A DNA stretch of 34,844 nt from Chara braunii (GCA_003427395.1 BFEA01000034.1:3590187-3625030), one strand, 5' to 3'; counted from the stretch's first letter, positions 8,680 through 20,770 are shown. Notes: a model not told the origin generated them from the letters alone. Numbers and translations are program-made.

Positions 8680-11362
8680 AGGCAACCTCAAGCAGCGGAA
8701 GAACGGGTGCGCGCATCAGTGGAGAGGTGTTATGGCGAGGGCATCTGCCCCGGTGAAATAGACCTGGGAAAAGTAGTCGAAGACGAACAAGAGAGGCGAT
8801 TTGTGGTGAATGAGGCGATTGACAATATCAAGGAAGGTTGGTTGAAAAAACGCACTGTCATCATGGTTGTTCAAGACGAAGCGAGGCACCTATTAAGGCA
8901 GATCAAAGAAGATTTAATTCGAGCTCACGAGGATGGTTGGATGACACAACGGATTTTCAACCCGGAAACAGGCAGAGGCCGGGTCCGATTTGAGGGACAA
9001 AATGTAGTTTCGTACGTAGCCAAAGCAAAGGAAGTGGCCGACTCACTACTGAGAACAAGAGAGGTCAAGTTGAAGTTGGGGACCAAGGAGTACCTAACGA
9101 CCTTCAAGCCCTGGATGCCAAAGCAGGAGCTTCGGGAGCTGAAGTTGCAGGAGGTGGAGACAACTTTTGGATAACAGCACTACATATCCAGTTGGATGCG
9201 TACTATGACCTCCATAGCGCGGTTAGCAGCATGTTTGGAGAAGTACTGGAGATACACCCTCCAGAAAACGACCGGACACGGCCAAAACTGATGAACGTTA
9301 AGCTGGATCTGCACCCAAACTCGCGTTTTCACGTAGAGGACGAGCTGGTCATTGAATCGCCGAAAGGTGGAAGGTGGAAAGTGGAAATAGTCACTCCATA
9401 CACCGATTGGTGTAGGAAATGCAGGTGGTACTTTCACACGGAGGAGAACTGCCCAAGAAATCAAAAGCAGGAGGAAGGGAGAAATGAAAGCGGTGTAAGG
9501 GTTGAGGGGCATCAAGAACGGCTGAGGCAACACCACAGAAGCAAAGATCAATCTAATGGAGGAGGAACTGCAATTCATCAATCTCGAAGACTCAGACAGA
9601 CCGACAGGCCAGGACCACATGATGTGAGAATGGTTACCAAGAAGGAGTCAAGGAGAGAAGATCACCAGGGCTCAACGATTAGACCGCACAGCCACGTCAG
9701 TCGCCACTCGAACCTTGACTGGTATCACAATGAGCCTTCGCACGCTAGACTGGACGCCAGCGGAGGACCAGAGCAGGGGGTAGCTTCAAACAGGGAAAGC
9801 CTGGCCGAGTTGATGCAGGGTAGCTCAATACACATTCGAAGAGGTTGCCAACCTACTCCTTCCTGGATGCTACCTTGGGCAAACATATGAGACTAGCCAG
9901 TAGGGCCGATTCCAGAAGAACTGGTGGCAATGATGGAAGACAGAGAGCCAGACTGGCGGATACTTCCGCATCCTCATCATGATCACCATGACTCACATGC
10001 CATACCGCTCCAACCAGCAATGACAACAACCAAACACAAGTCAACTACTATGATCCCCAGGAGGAGAGTCCATGGATTCGCCCCATCGCTGCAGCACTAT
10101 ACTCAGTCGTTTGCACCGAATCATCCGCAACCTAGATATCCATCGACCTCGTTCGATTGGAGACCGCTGGCACACCAACATCGAGGGGCAGAAGGGGTGG
10201 GCCAACCAGGTTAGTTAGAGTGGCTTCAGGGGAGATCAACAAATTTGGAGATGCAACAGGTCATCCCGGGGAAGCGAAGAAGGAACGACACCTCATGGCA
10301 AGCTTGGGTAGAAGAAGAAACAAGGAGACAGGGGACCACCGAGCATGCGGCACTAGGTCGTTATAACAGGTAAACATTCTATACAAGATGGGCAAATGAG
10401 GTGGTAGGAGGAACAGATCCTGCAGACCAGGACGACCAAGGAGGGAGGGACAAAAGGGGACAAGGGGAAGGAGATGGAGAAGAGGAAGGCAGACCACCCC
10501 AAGGGGAGCTGTCGAAAACTTTGGTCACTTCACAGTCGTGCATCAGAATGAATAGCGAAGTAAAGGAAGACCAGCCAAGCCGAGAATTTTTTAGATCCTC
10601 AATGGAGAGCTCAACTCACTCAAAGATGCAAAGAATAGGAGGGGAAATACAGACATGGAGACACGGAGTCGACCGAAGTCGGCGCACGGATGTAGTTCAC
10701 AGACGTCAGGTGGAAGTTGTGTACTAAAGCGAGGGATGGCATATACTTCCTAGCCCTCTCAAACAGTGAAGGCAGGTCATGCATCCCATTAGAAGATGTG
10801 AACTAGGCACCAACGCCCTCAACAATCTTGAGGACAACTAGGAAGCTATATGGAGAGAATGTGCCAATCAGAAATATTCCTAGCTCAGCTATGATAAGCA
10901 TCATCTGTGAAACCACGAATGACTTCGTTTAAGTTTTACTTCCCCTTTTTTTTGGATGCACGCATCCGACCGGAGTACGCAGAGACGCTGACGCAATCCG
11001 GAGTCAAATGGTACCATATGGATGTTGTAAGAGTGCGGAGCTCACATGAACTGGGGCAGATCTCGGTGCTTCACGACATCAGCGTGCTCATACTTCTGAC
11101 CCTGAACGAAAAGCTGCCAACCGAAGAAGCTCTCCAGTCGAACTTTATGATGGAGAGTCTCACGAGAGAGTGGGCGGTCCGATCATGTACAAACTCCTCG
11201 AGGGGCAGTTCGAGAGACAGCATCCGGTCACAGTCCATGACACAGGCTCGCTCAACTACGGTTAGAGCACTCGAAATAAAACAGCAACAGGTGGACCAAA
11301 ACGAACAAGGACAATCAAACCCCATCCAAGATCAAGCGGCGGAACAACGTCTTAATAGATAA
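8680..11362 (+). pseudogene. LINE-A ORF1 (nucleic-acid-binding, CCHC knuckle), decayed
   Basis: This is the first ORF of a non-LTR retrotransposon. Frame 1 is open from 8680 to 9174. A frameshift near 9165-9175 moves the reading to frame 3, where EVETTF runs on into LDAYYDLHSAVSSMFG. A zinc knuckle of the CX2CX4HX4C type is complete at about 9412-9456 (C-RK-C-RWYF-H-TEEN-C), as in LINE and Gag RNA-binding proteins. Then follow a charged Asp/Glu/Arg/Gln-rich middle (to 10727), with stops at 9888, 9894, 10212 and 10374, and a conserved tail broken by frameshifts near 10726 and 10907 (FKFYFPFFLDARIRPEY, ISVLHDISVLILL). The stop at 11360 overlaps the start of ORF2. ORF1 proteins normally coat the element RNA. 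Family assignment rests on the knuckle, the layout and the adjacent ORF2. Confidence 0.75.
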
Positions 11363-11447
11363 ACTCAAGGTGGTCAGTTGAAACTTGCAAGGGTTGGGGA
11401 ACACGGGTGGCAAGCAGAAGACGAGTTAAAATTTGGCTGCATAACCG
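11352..11447 (+). pseudogene. LINE-A ORF2, first codons of endonuclease
   Basis: The frame starting LIDKLKVVS, then TGA, then NLQGLGNTG matches the opening motif of LINE apurinic-type endonucleases (SWNxxGLG) with Trp replaced by a stop (TGA at 11379-11381). Two further stops (TAA) follow within 60 bases. The reading overlaps the end of ORF1. It ends abruptly at 11447, where the E1 insertion begins, and the next endonuclease motif (QESK) reappears 6.9 kb downstream near 18317. Confidence 0.7.
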
Positions 11448-11865
11448 GTGTCGAGCCCATCGGTCCGGCGCAGGGTGGGACCCTCCCGGACGCGTCACGC
11501 AGGAGTTGGTCTTACTCGTGATACACATGGAGCTTCCTCAAGACGCTCCGACCGAGTGCGCCAGCCATACCTCTCGCGAGCCCCGGCGACAGGATAGGTC
11601 CAACGGGAGATACAACTTACCTCCACTTGCGAGAGTTGTCACCTCCCTTCCGTGGGCGTATCCCCGCCGAGTTACCAGTCCACAGTACAAAAACTAATTA
11701 GTTGCAATCGCAGAGGTGGACCAGCCGAGGGCGTTTCTCGTTCGCTATAGCATAGGGGGTACGTGCGGTCTTACGCCTCTATCGGACCCACACGTGAACC
11801 GACGCACTGGGGGCTGAAGTCCCAACCGCGACTCATCGTTGATCGACTAGGACGCATCCCACAGA
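11448..11865. mobile_element. E1 module, copy 1 (start of a large non-coding insertion)
   Basis: From TGTCGAGCCCATCGG onward this stretch aligns by eye with 31259-31690. Shared words include CCCTCCCGG-CGCGTCACGCA, ACAACTTACCT, GGGCGTATCCC, GCAGAGGT, CCGAGGGCGTTT, ATTCGCT-TAGCATAG and, at the end, GTCGACTAGGACGC. Both copies start inside another element (LINE-A here, gypsy protease there), so this is a mobile or dispersed sequence. It begins with TG like an LTR, but no second copy is visible near 18290. No protein is encoded. Confidence 0.7.
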
Positions 11866-13090
11866 CCACATGTTACACCACAACACTCACACACACGGAA
11901 CGACATAAAACAAACAACACAACAACACTCCTAATCTCTTTTGTAGCCATCTTATAACCTTCCGACGTGAAAAATGGGATAGGCGACGTGCGCGAAACTT
12001 AGTTTAAAACCAAGTGGTTGCAGAGTCTTCCCATATCGACTAGCAATGCATGAATACGCAAACACTCGCAATGATGGCATACTATGTAGTGCCCATAATC
12101 AAGCGGTCCCTCGTGAATCAGAGTACCGCTTATGACACTCAAGTGTCAATCTCGAAGTATCGTGAGGGTCGAGTCCTTCACGATATTGCACGACTGAAGG
12201 AACAGTCGTTCGGCCCCCGAGACACCTTCGACCCTTAGGCAGAGTGTCCCGGTGGGCAGGGCAAATAAACTTTGCATGGGGGGTGATCCCTTCCACGCGA
12301 GTCTAGGACCTGGGATGTCCTGGACAAGGACCTTGAATCCAGGTCCAGGACCAACGTCCAACTAAGAAATTTTTAAGAAGCAAAAACGGTAAAGGAAGAG
12401 AGTCTCCTTTCCTCTCTCAATCTCAGCCTCAATTAGACCCTTAAGCATGGACTCTTTAGGCCATGCGAACACTCAAACATAGGTATGTACGTATATAGAG
12501 AGAGGGGAATAAATATGTGACGATCACTTCTCACAATCACAGTGAGACTCCTCTCAGCCATATATATGTATGTGATCCCATGCAATCAATTTCAAAGTCC
12601 GAACCACAAAATACTTGCAATCACATCAAAGAATCAACCAAAATTTCACACACTACACGGGGTTAACTTTAACCATTCTCAATACGCATACCCCTTGCTT
12701 TAGCTATGGAAGCCCCAACCTTTGTCCAACCTTCCAAAAATAAATACTCAGCACCTTTGTTAAATGATCATTCAAGAAAGTCCGGGTGAAAACCTTAATA
12801 AAACAGTGGAAACCACCAGGGCTAAAGTCTTTTAGGTTAGGTAACGAGAATGAATTGGAGTTGAGTCGTAGACCGACGAATCGGCACCCGACCTGTTATT
12901 AGTGATAACAAAAGATGATCCTCATGGGATCAAGCTGAAACTAGTCAAAATCTTGAATTGAATCGATCAAGAGGACCTGTAACACAAGACAAGTCAATTC
13001 CCAAACTAAGTTCATAAGTGAATGGAGAATAAACCTCCCGATAACCAAACCTAAGTCTACCTTTAAGTCGATACCCTAGGAAAGGTAAAC
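11866..13090. other. E1 interior, no gene; scattered small palindromes
   Basis: AT-rich from 12370 onward. Small inverted repeats occur: TGACACT/AGTGTCA (about 12133), TATCGTGA/TCACGATA (about 12159-12187), and a run of GGACCTGG/CCAGGTCC words (12305-12352). No frame of more than about 70 residues looks like a protein. Probably the non-coding body of the inserted element. Confidence 0.45.
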
Positions 13091-13650
13091 CTATGACAGA
13101 ATCTTCCCTATACAGAGTGGATTGCCAGAATCGTCATCTGTCAAAAGATAATATATCTCCTTTAAACTAAAGAAAATTCCGACAGCACTTCCCATAGAAA
13201 AAGTGTTTTTTCATAAAGCTCAAATATGAAAAATTTCCAACTCTATAAGCTAAATTTTGTCTGACTCCCTGAATTAGCAGAAACTTTGGCATCACTCCCT
13301 TTAGAATATGAGACTTTGTTGATTTTAACTAAGTCAGATATGAACTCAAACATAAGACGTCAGTTTTATCAAGACAAAATTTAACTAACTCCTTAGATTT
13401 GTAGAAATTTCGGCAGCGCTTCCTGTAGGGAACTTCCCAAAGCCCATTTTTTGTCTAACTCCCTGCATTAGCAAAATTTGGGCAACACTCCGTTTAGAAT
13501 AAGAGACTTTTCATATTTTTACTAAGCCATATATGAAATTTAGACAAGCTGAACTTTCTAAAGAGTCAAAATATGACTAACTCCTTGGTTTTGTAGAAAT
13601 TTCGCCAGTGCTTCCCATAGAGAAAGTGGTTTGTCAAGATTTATACAAGA
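13090..13650. repeat. CGGCAG-box array 1 (higher-order ~192-bp period)
   Basis: Five boxes of the type GAAATTTCGGCAGCGCTTCC lie at about 13173, 13283, 13405, 13475 and 13597. Each is preceded by a word like CTAACTCCYTGNATTNGYAG. Types alternate: a CGGCAGCGCTTCC-like form and a TTTGGCATCACTCCCTTTAG form, so 13283-13474 and 13475-13640 are copies about 192 bp apart. The box is shared with arrays at 2711-3365 and 33670-33912. Non-coding. Confidence 0.75.
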
Positions 13651-13949
13651 TCAAGTATAACAAAAGATTCCAGAAAATGTAGAAATTGACCTAAGTAAAA
13701 TAAACTTAGCTCAGAAAATACAATAATTAAAATTGAAACTAACTCTTTTAGCTTTAGCACGTGATGAACATCTAAAATAACTACCTATCAATCGGAAATT
13801 CGGACTAAGTAATGATCTCACTCGGCCACATGCAAGCCAAACCACAAAGGTAAGTACTCTCACCAGCCCAATGTCAACTTGATCAACAATAGTTCGTAAT
13901 TTTTCAATGATTTATCCCTTATACCCAACTCACATAAGGCGTAAAGTTA

Positions 13950-14670
13950 GATCACCCAATCTTATGAGAACCTGTCTAGCTCAGCCATAGAGTATACGTA
14001 AACACAGGGCACTACAACTTTTCTCTTCTTTAGGCATATAACTAGGCTATCCAATCTAGTCGCCCTTAACTGTTTAAGTATACAAGTTATATATATATCT
14101 CTCTACTTAGTCTTTTAAGGTAACATATAACTGAACCGATCATCTTAGATCAAGGTTCAACCTGCCCCTTCTTACCTCAAATTTATTCTTAATGCATACT
14201 CTCTTCAGTTAAGTATGAACTATAGTCAAACCATCCAATCTTATGGAAAAATGTCTGACTAGCCTGTTCATATGTAAAATAGTATAAAAAATATAAACAA
14301 ATTTATCTCTTTTTGTTTCAGCATGTACGTGGCTCCATACTAGACCACCCAATCTTATGAGAATCTGTCCAGTCCTTTGCCTGAATTTTCCCTCAGAATA
14401 AAACAAGAGAAAGTAAAGGTCACCCAATCTTATGGAACATGCTCAACTCTCTTTCAGAAACTAATAAAACATAAGAAACCGAAGAAAACAAGGCAACCAA
14501 GTCATCCAATCTTATGGAAAAATGCTTGGTCTCTGAAAGTCAAACACAGGCAACCCTCGCAAGTCAAAGCAACCAGACCGCCCAATCTTATGGGAATTTG
14601 TCTGGTCCTTCAGGCAATCAGAAATAAACATAGCACACGGCCCTCCAATCTTATAGAGACTCTTCCAGCC
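13950..14670. repeat. CCAATCTTATG motif array
   Basis: The word CCAATCTTATG, followed by (G/A)GAA and TGTCTRG-like endings, appears at about 13956, 14235, 14349, 14424, 14506, 14582 and 14645 (the last reads CTTATA), with a partial copy at 14051. Spacing falls from about 184 to 63 bp toward the right. Between copies the DNA is unrelated and AT-rich. It looks like an expanding motif array, not coding sequence. Confidence 0.8.
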
Positions 14671-17600
14671 TTTGGTTGACGCAGTCAAACACATGCAATA
14701 CCACCTTCCTCCCACCTTTCCCCAGATGCAATCCCTTTTCACAATCTGCTTTCAGTCAAACAACAAAACTGAAACCGCAAATTGCACAATTATTCCTTTA
14801 ATTAAGTTTGGTTTGTCATGCAAGTCAAACTGGAAGTCAAAGTAGGGATGCAGACAATACACTCAGTCAACCATAGCAAGCCGTACAGGTAGAGGTTTTA
14901 ATTGGGTTTATAGAGGGAAAGCAAATGATTACCTCTCAGTTTCCTGCCTCCAGAACTCCTCCTGAGTTCCGACAAAGCTCTCACAATCGGTGGGTTGACT
15001 CCCCACAGAGTCTTGATGCGGTCCTACGGGTTGCAATCCCGCCTGCCGCCTTCCTCTCTGAACAGGATTAGACTTAGATTAAGAAGGGCAGAAGGAGGGG
15101 TTTCAGACTCTCGAGAGACAAGAGAGGGACAAACTCAACTCCTAGGAGAGGGCCTTGATACCTTCATTCGCTTGAGGGTCCCGCAATGATGGCCAAGAAT
15201 GCAAGAATGAAGGCTGAACCGCGGCCAAGGTGCCGAGTAACGGTTTTCGCAATGATAACCTCCCCTTTGCAGCCTGACCACTCCCCCAAGCCACACCTCT
15301 TCTTCCTCTGACCAAACTGCAGCTGCACAAACTGAGGGCGGTGTTTGAATGGTGCACAACCCTCCCCTTTTTTATTCGAACTGCAATGGAACGCAGCAAT
15401 TTCTACAACTTAGCATGGACGCAGCGCACTCAACAACCGTACGTAGCAAGGAGACATCGTAAGTGTGCACGACACCGAACGCAACTATTTAGATGGCTCA
15501 ATGCACTACTTCGTACAATAGGAGGATCGCAAACGTATAGCAGAACTCGATAATGCTCATGTGGCACCAAATGATAATCATAGTTCGGGCCTCGCAGTAA
15601 CACATCGACAGTAATGAACAACAAACAATGGTCGTGTCGAACTGCGGTGATAACTGCTCAAGCCTGCACAGCAAGAGTGGCTCCCCGAAGTCCAACAACT
15701 AACAATGGGGGTGACGACCCTATTTGCAGCTAGCAACGATAAGGTTTGAAAGGCTGCAGCAGCTCTTCCCGAGCCAGCCACAACGACATCAGGCCGTAAC
15801 ATGAGATTTCGATGGCAGCAGCCCATAGTGCAGGGATTCCAAGCTCATGTTTGCAGTTAGACAGCTCCTCGGCCAAACAAGCAGGTTTTCCGGCCTTACA
15901 ACTCGCCCCTCATACCTCCTCGATTGCATGCACAAAATGCCCCAATGGAAACTTTCCGCTAGACACCGCCAAGTAAGCACTTAGCCCCGAGCAACCTCTG
16001 AGACACGAGTGGGCACGATAAGCAGAATTCCAACTACAAAAATCACGAAAAATATCTCGGATAGCTATGTACCTAGCAGAAGGTACAGTGCACCACGATA
16101 CTATCTAACCAAGAGTAATTCATTGAATCTTCAAGTGTCGAATGCACACCATCGTTGCGTTCGATGTTGCTCCTACGGTCTTGCGCCCGGCCTATACTAC
16201 TCAGCCTAGGTAACCTATCTACGGTCACGCCAACACTACTACGCCGAAGTTCAATACCAAAGTCCGTAATGCCACTGCCAGCGCCATGTCGCCCGCATAC
16301 ACCAGGTACGTTCCCATTATCACTCACCTCCCCATCCCTCTCGATCAGGGACAGCTGATTGTTGTTGATGAATGCAAACTACGGCTATTGCTCCTTCGCT
16401 CACCAGCCATGCAAAACGGATATGAACTTTCCCGCCAGATCATAGGAATATACGGTCTCTCTTTAACCACACGCGCCGAGGGGTGGAGAGAGTCTGTTGA
16501 TGTAAAAAAGCAAAAAAAAAAGAAAAAAATGGAACTGAATCTCCTACTAAAATATGGGTAGATTCATCCCCTCCCCTTTCTCCTCTTAGTCTCACGCAGC
16601 CCCTGCGTCTCGCATCACCAAAACTATTGTTCTAACCACAAATCTAACTCCACAGATCGCCTCGCCTTGCTTCAGAACCTCCAGATCGCAGCCCTACTCG
16701 ACCCATTTCGATAGTAATCAACAGAGTTATGTGATCTTTAGTTCGGTCATATTCGCCATTGCCACTCCTCCGCGCAACATTTTCTCCTGCTAACTCCTAT
16801 CCTACTTACTCTTGTCTAGACCTAACTTCAGAATCGGGTTCGCCCGACTTTAGAACTCTCGATTATCACTTTTCCCCGCTCGCTTTGATCCACAAACGAG
16901 CGGCTATGGCTTTCTCTTCCCCCAGCAACCTCCGTCATCTACTTCTGAACGCACCTGGCCTAACCTCCGTCCGGATTCGTTCTCCTTCTTCCTTTCTTAC
17001 TTCACTTCGTTTGGGTTGCCTGCCCTCTCGCCTCCTCAATTAAACGCAACCTACTACGGTGATGCGCTAAGTTGGCTAGCGACCTCCACTATTCAAAAGA
17101 AGACTTCAGCAGTAACAAGCTGTTGACCAGTTCTTCCAGGCTTTGACCAATATCCCCCGCCAAACGAGCGCTTCCTCGATATCGCGACGAGCGTCCATCA
17201 GATTTCCCCTGGCCGCTCAGCCCGAGTTGAGCCCACCCCTTTTTCGTCACAGATTGTGCACACGCCCAGGCACCACAACGGGTGTCCAGTTGACACGGGC
17301 AGCAGGCTGATGGCCGAAGTCCAATAGGGAGGGTGTAAGAGCGTACATGTCGGGTCCCACCAGATGGTGATGCAGCACCAGGCCTATGCCTGGCCTTCAC
17401 AACTCCGCTTCTTCAATGAGCCAGAAGGCGCAGACCCACTGTGTGGCCTGCCACATGAACTAGGTGGGGCGGGTCCTGGTGCAGTCCTCAGTAGTGGCCC
17501 AAATATAAACCACTATCCCACGGGGTCCAGCGGGCGTGCTCACAGTCAAACCTCTCATAGTAGACCATGGCTGACCGACAGTGCCCTCGCTGTAACCCCT

Positions 17601-18295
17601 GCCCTCCTCTACCTCGCATTGACTTCTTCTGTCCGAATCTTCCGACGGGCGGGTAGAGGAATTATGCCTGCGCTCCGAACACGTGCAGGTCTGGACAATC
17701 CCAAAGACCGGTGCCACGGCCCGCCTAAAGAATAACAGTAATAAAAATAAAATACTATAATAATAATAATCAACAAGGATTTGCAGCAGTACCGCAAGGC
17801 GAGGGAAGGAAAAATAAGTGGAATATCAATATCGCCTCGGCCCCGTCGTGCGTTCCTACGATCAGCAAAACCATGGGGGATAGCCCCACTGACCGTCTAG
17901 TATTGACTGACATCTAAATAAAAAGATATTGTGCAACACGAAGATCTTTTGGAATGTTTCAAGACCATATTGTTGTCGATACCGTCCTCTGCTCATACAC
18001 TCAAGTCACAGGCAGGCGCACCAATCATCCGACAACCTTTTAATCTTAGTAGTTTAACCAAAACTAAAAATTTGGTCAGGAACCACGCCGGCCCTACAAT
18101 CAACAAGAAGAGAGATCACGTGCGCCTTAAATCTGCGCGCCCACACACTCTCTGCCCTAGTCAACCATTCAGACAACGTAAACAACAAACACCGCCACAA
18201 CCCATGCGATGTACTCAGACCTTAAACTGGTTATTTTCTGTCACTTGCAAAAACCAGGGCGGATACCCTTGTAAGGGTATTCGCACCGACGCCGG
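14671..18295. other. Rest of E1 insertion, no recognisable gene
   Basis: About 3.6 kb with no frame that I can match to a protein. It holds a pyrimidine-rich part (16560-17060), small hairpins (CCAGGC/GCCTGG at 17378-17393; GTGTGGC/GCCACA near 17440; ATACCC/GGGTAT near 18262-18280) and an AT-rich spacer (17726-17780). The right end of the insertion is placed near 18290 because LINE-A endonuclease sequence resumes by about 18300. A CCGG lies on both sides (about 11443 and 18293), a weak hint of a target duplication. Confidence 0.4.
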
Positions 18296-20333
18296 AAAGT
18301 AAACTGTCTCATAATTCAAGAATCAAAACTGGATAAAAAAAAAGTTGGCGGAACTGGGAAACTGGTGGGATGGGCCACAGATCTGGGCCCTAGCTCAAAG
18401 GTCAAGGGGAGGAGTGGGAATCCTGTTGCATTGGAACCTGCAAATGAAGTTGATAGAAGCGGAGGTGGACAACTGGGGCAGATGGGCTTGGGTCCGACTA
18501 GAATCAAGTGGGTAAGAGTGGGTAGTGATTATAATTTATGCTCCCACGAATGTTGGCGAGAGGGCTAATTTCTTCACGAGGCTAATCTCGCACATTCCAA
18601 AAATTGAGAACCTAATCATCGCAGGGGATTGAAATCTGTTATTGGACGAGGCACTGAAACCGGACTCACGCATCGCGGGAAGAAGGGATGTCCAGACCCT
18701 ATTGGAACTGTTAGCAGAACTAAACTTGTCGGATCCTTTTAGAGGGCTGACACCGAATGACCTAGGCTACACCTGGATATCACACGTCCGGAGAGAAAGT
18801 GGAACGGTAGTCAGAAGAAGGCTGGACTACTTTCTGGTGGCCAGCACGATATTGGAGGGCGTCACGACATTGAAAAAACTCTACAATCCGCTCTCAGATC
18901 ACAAGCCGGTGGTTGCGGAGGTCAGATTGCAAACAAACATAGAACGCGGTAGAGGGTTTTTCAGGTTGAATACGTAGAATCTGGATAATACAGGCCTTCT
19001 GGAGTGGGTGGAACAACACATGAGAGAATGAGAAGGAACCAAACACCTATTCCCCTCTATGGAGGAATGGGTAGATGGGGGTATAGCCATCATCTCAAGT
19101 GTTCTCAACATCTATTCGAGGAATCTGGCCAAATCCAAGAATAAGGAAGAAGCAGAATGCAGACGGTGAGTTGAGGAAGCCAAGGAAAGGATGGAGGGAC
19201 ACCCGATATCGATGTTGGTCTAGGCAGCAGAGAGGGAGAAGTGGATGGCAGAATGGGATAACCTGCAGGCAAACAAGGAAAGACGATGGGCGGACCTACT
19301 CAAGGAGAAAGGCATAGAAACCAGTGATAAAATGAATAAGGAGTCCTTCCAGAAGCTACTTCCCCATCGCTCGGTGCAAAATTTGGTAGAATTGAAACAC
19401 TCCTTTGATGGCACAACAACAGGGATGCTCGAATACACCAAACTGTACTACGAAGACATCCTCACAACCCGGCGGCCTCAAGATGAAGTCACCACCGACC
19501 TCAGGACAACATCCGACCTGTGGCATGACACAAGGGTGAAAGTATCCACTCTCGCGAAACTTGATTTGGATAGGTCGCTCACGCTAGAGGAAACCACTCA
19601 GACCTTGAGATCCATGGCGAGAGGCAAGTCCCCTGGGCTGGACGGATTACTGGCAGAATTCTACTCCAAGTGTTGGAAGATTGTTGGGCCGACGCTCGGG
19701 CAACTGTACAATCGAGTGTTGTTCGGGGGCAAACTGGGGAAGATGATGACACACGGGGTTATCACGGTCCTGTTCAAGAAAGGGGACAAGGCGGATGTGA
19801 GAAACTGACGTTCAATCTCGCTATTGAATGTGTCCTACAAGATCCTGGCCAAAACACTGACGAGGAGATTGGGGCAATACCTACCTGCGCTGGTGGGAAA
19901 AGATCAAGGTGCGTTCGTCTAGGGAAGGTCAATCTTTAACAACATTGTAACGGCGATCGAAGTCCTTGAGGTGGCACAAGCCGAGAACCTGGATACAACG
20001 GTCCTCTTAATCGACTTGGAGAAAGCATACGATAAGGTAGGATGGGCATTCGTTATGACTACATTAAAGCACATGGGCTTTAAAGAAAGCTTCTGTAAGT
20101 GGGTAGTCGCACTATATACCCTATCAACATCGGCGGTTATGGTCAATGGTTTCCTCTCAGCCCCATTCAAACTGACAAGATCGCTACGTCAAGGCTGCCC
20201 GCTTGCATCACTTCTCTTCGTTCTTCAGATGGAGGTGCTGCTTAATCTCATTAGACAGCATCCGCTGATCCAAGGGCTACGCCTGCATGACGCAAGGGAT
20301 TGCAAGGTGAAAGCCCTAGCCGATTGGTCGGAC
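18296..20333 (+). pseudogene. LINE-A ORF2: endonuclease and front of reverse transcriptase
   Basis: The non-LTR retrotransposon polyprotein nicks target DNA and copies the element RNA. Endonuclease motifs occur in order: IIQESK (about 18311), GVGILL (18411), IYAPTN...R.FF (18534), IIAGD-stop-N (GDWN with Trp lost), RRRLDYFLV and the catalytic SDHKPV (18894). RT motifs follow: GKSPGLDG (19623), LLIDLEKAYD (about 20005) and RSLRQGCPL (20187). One frameshift lies in an A run near 18335. From there to 20333 the frame never shifts, but eight in-frame stops occur (18513, 18630, 18975, 19029, 19167, 19221, 19806, 19920), each explicable as TGG, CGA or CAG turned into a stop. The frame breaks at ALAD, the first half of the catalytic ADD box, where LINE-B begins. 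Matching remainder: 26396-25505, minus strand. Confidence 0.85.
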
Positions 20334-20770
20334 ATTATATGTATCCAAGTAACCCACCTTATGGATACCGAATTACATAATTATTGTCATCGTCAGATAT
20401 GGCCCCATAAAGCATTAAGGGCCTATGCACCGCGCCCTGGGAGTGCGGGAGTGGCTATATGGATCCCACCAGGGTCTAGAGCGGAGCCGGTGTATTGGGA
20501 GGTGGACAAGGAAGAGGGAAGATGGGCTTATATTCTGGCAATGTTTGATTTGGAGATTGTGATTGTTCTCTGTGTTTATGGCCACAATGAAGTAAATAAT
20601 CGACAATACTTCTTCGAATCTCTCATCCCTAAACTGCCGGCAGACATCCCTATAATTATCACTTGTAATTTTAATGTCGCTCCGGATCGCAATCTTGACC
20701 GGTGACGCATCCCTCACCCATGCCCGGCCTATGTGGAAGCGGATGAAGTTTTGATTACTAATCTGAATCA
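20334..20770 (+). pseudogene. LINE-B ORF2, partial endonuclease (5'-truncated insertion)
   Basis: Immediately after the LINE-A break, the same frame shows a different, AT-richer LINE. Visible endonuclease features are AGVAIWIPPGSRAEP, EGRWAYIL, VLCVYGHNEVNNRQYFF (the YAPN...R.FF motif) and IPIIITCNFNVAPDRN (the GDFN motif, with GD changed to CN). A TGA interrupts at 20703. The part upstream of AGVAIW is weak or missing, so the insertion is 5'-truncated, as is usual for LINEs. The endonuclease continues at 21117 beyond a MITE. Confidence 0.75.

Noticed and set aside
11407-11697. Frame across the E1 module as a coding exon
   Set aside because: The same module at 31259-31690 does not keep this frame, so the homology is at DNA level, not protein level.
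13950-14670. CCAATCTTATG array as a CRISPR
   Set aside because: Cores are only 11-15 bases, spacing is very uneven, no cas genes exist and the context is eukaryotic.
17089-17735. Two opposing frames of 103 and 123 residues
   Set aside because: No recognisable motif, no codon signature that I can see, and they lie within a gene-free insertion.
17931-18302. 123-residue frame just left of the LINE-A endonuclease
   Set aside because: It is not in the endonuclease frame, has no motif, and overlaps the inferred insertion edge.
18630-19922. Stop codons as RNA-editing sites or a variant genetic code
   Set aside because: All three stop codons appear, at Trp, Arg and Gln positions, in a nuclear LINE that is also physically broken; mutation of a silenced element is simpler.
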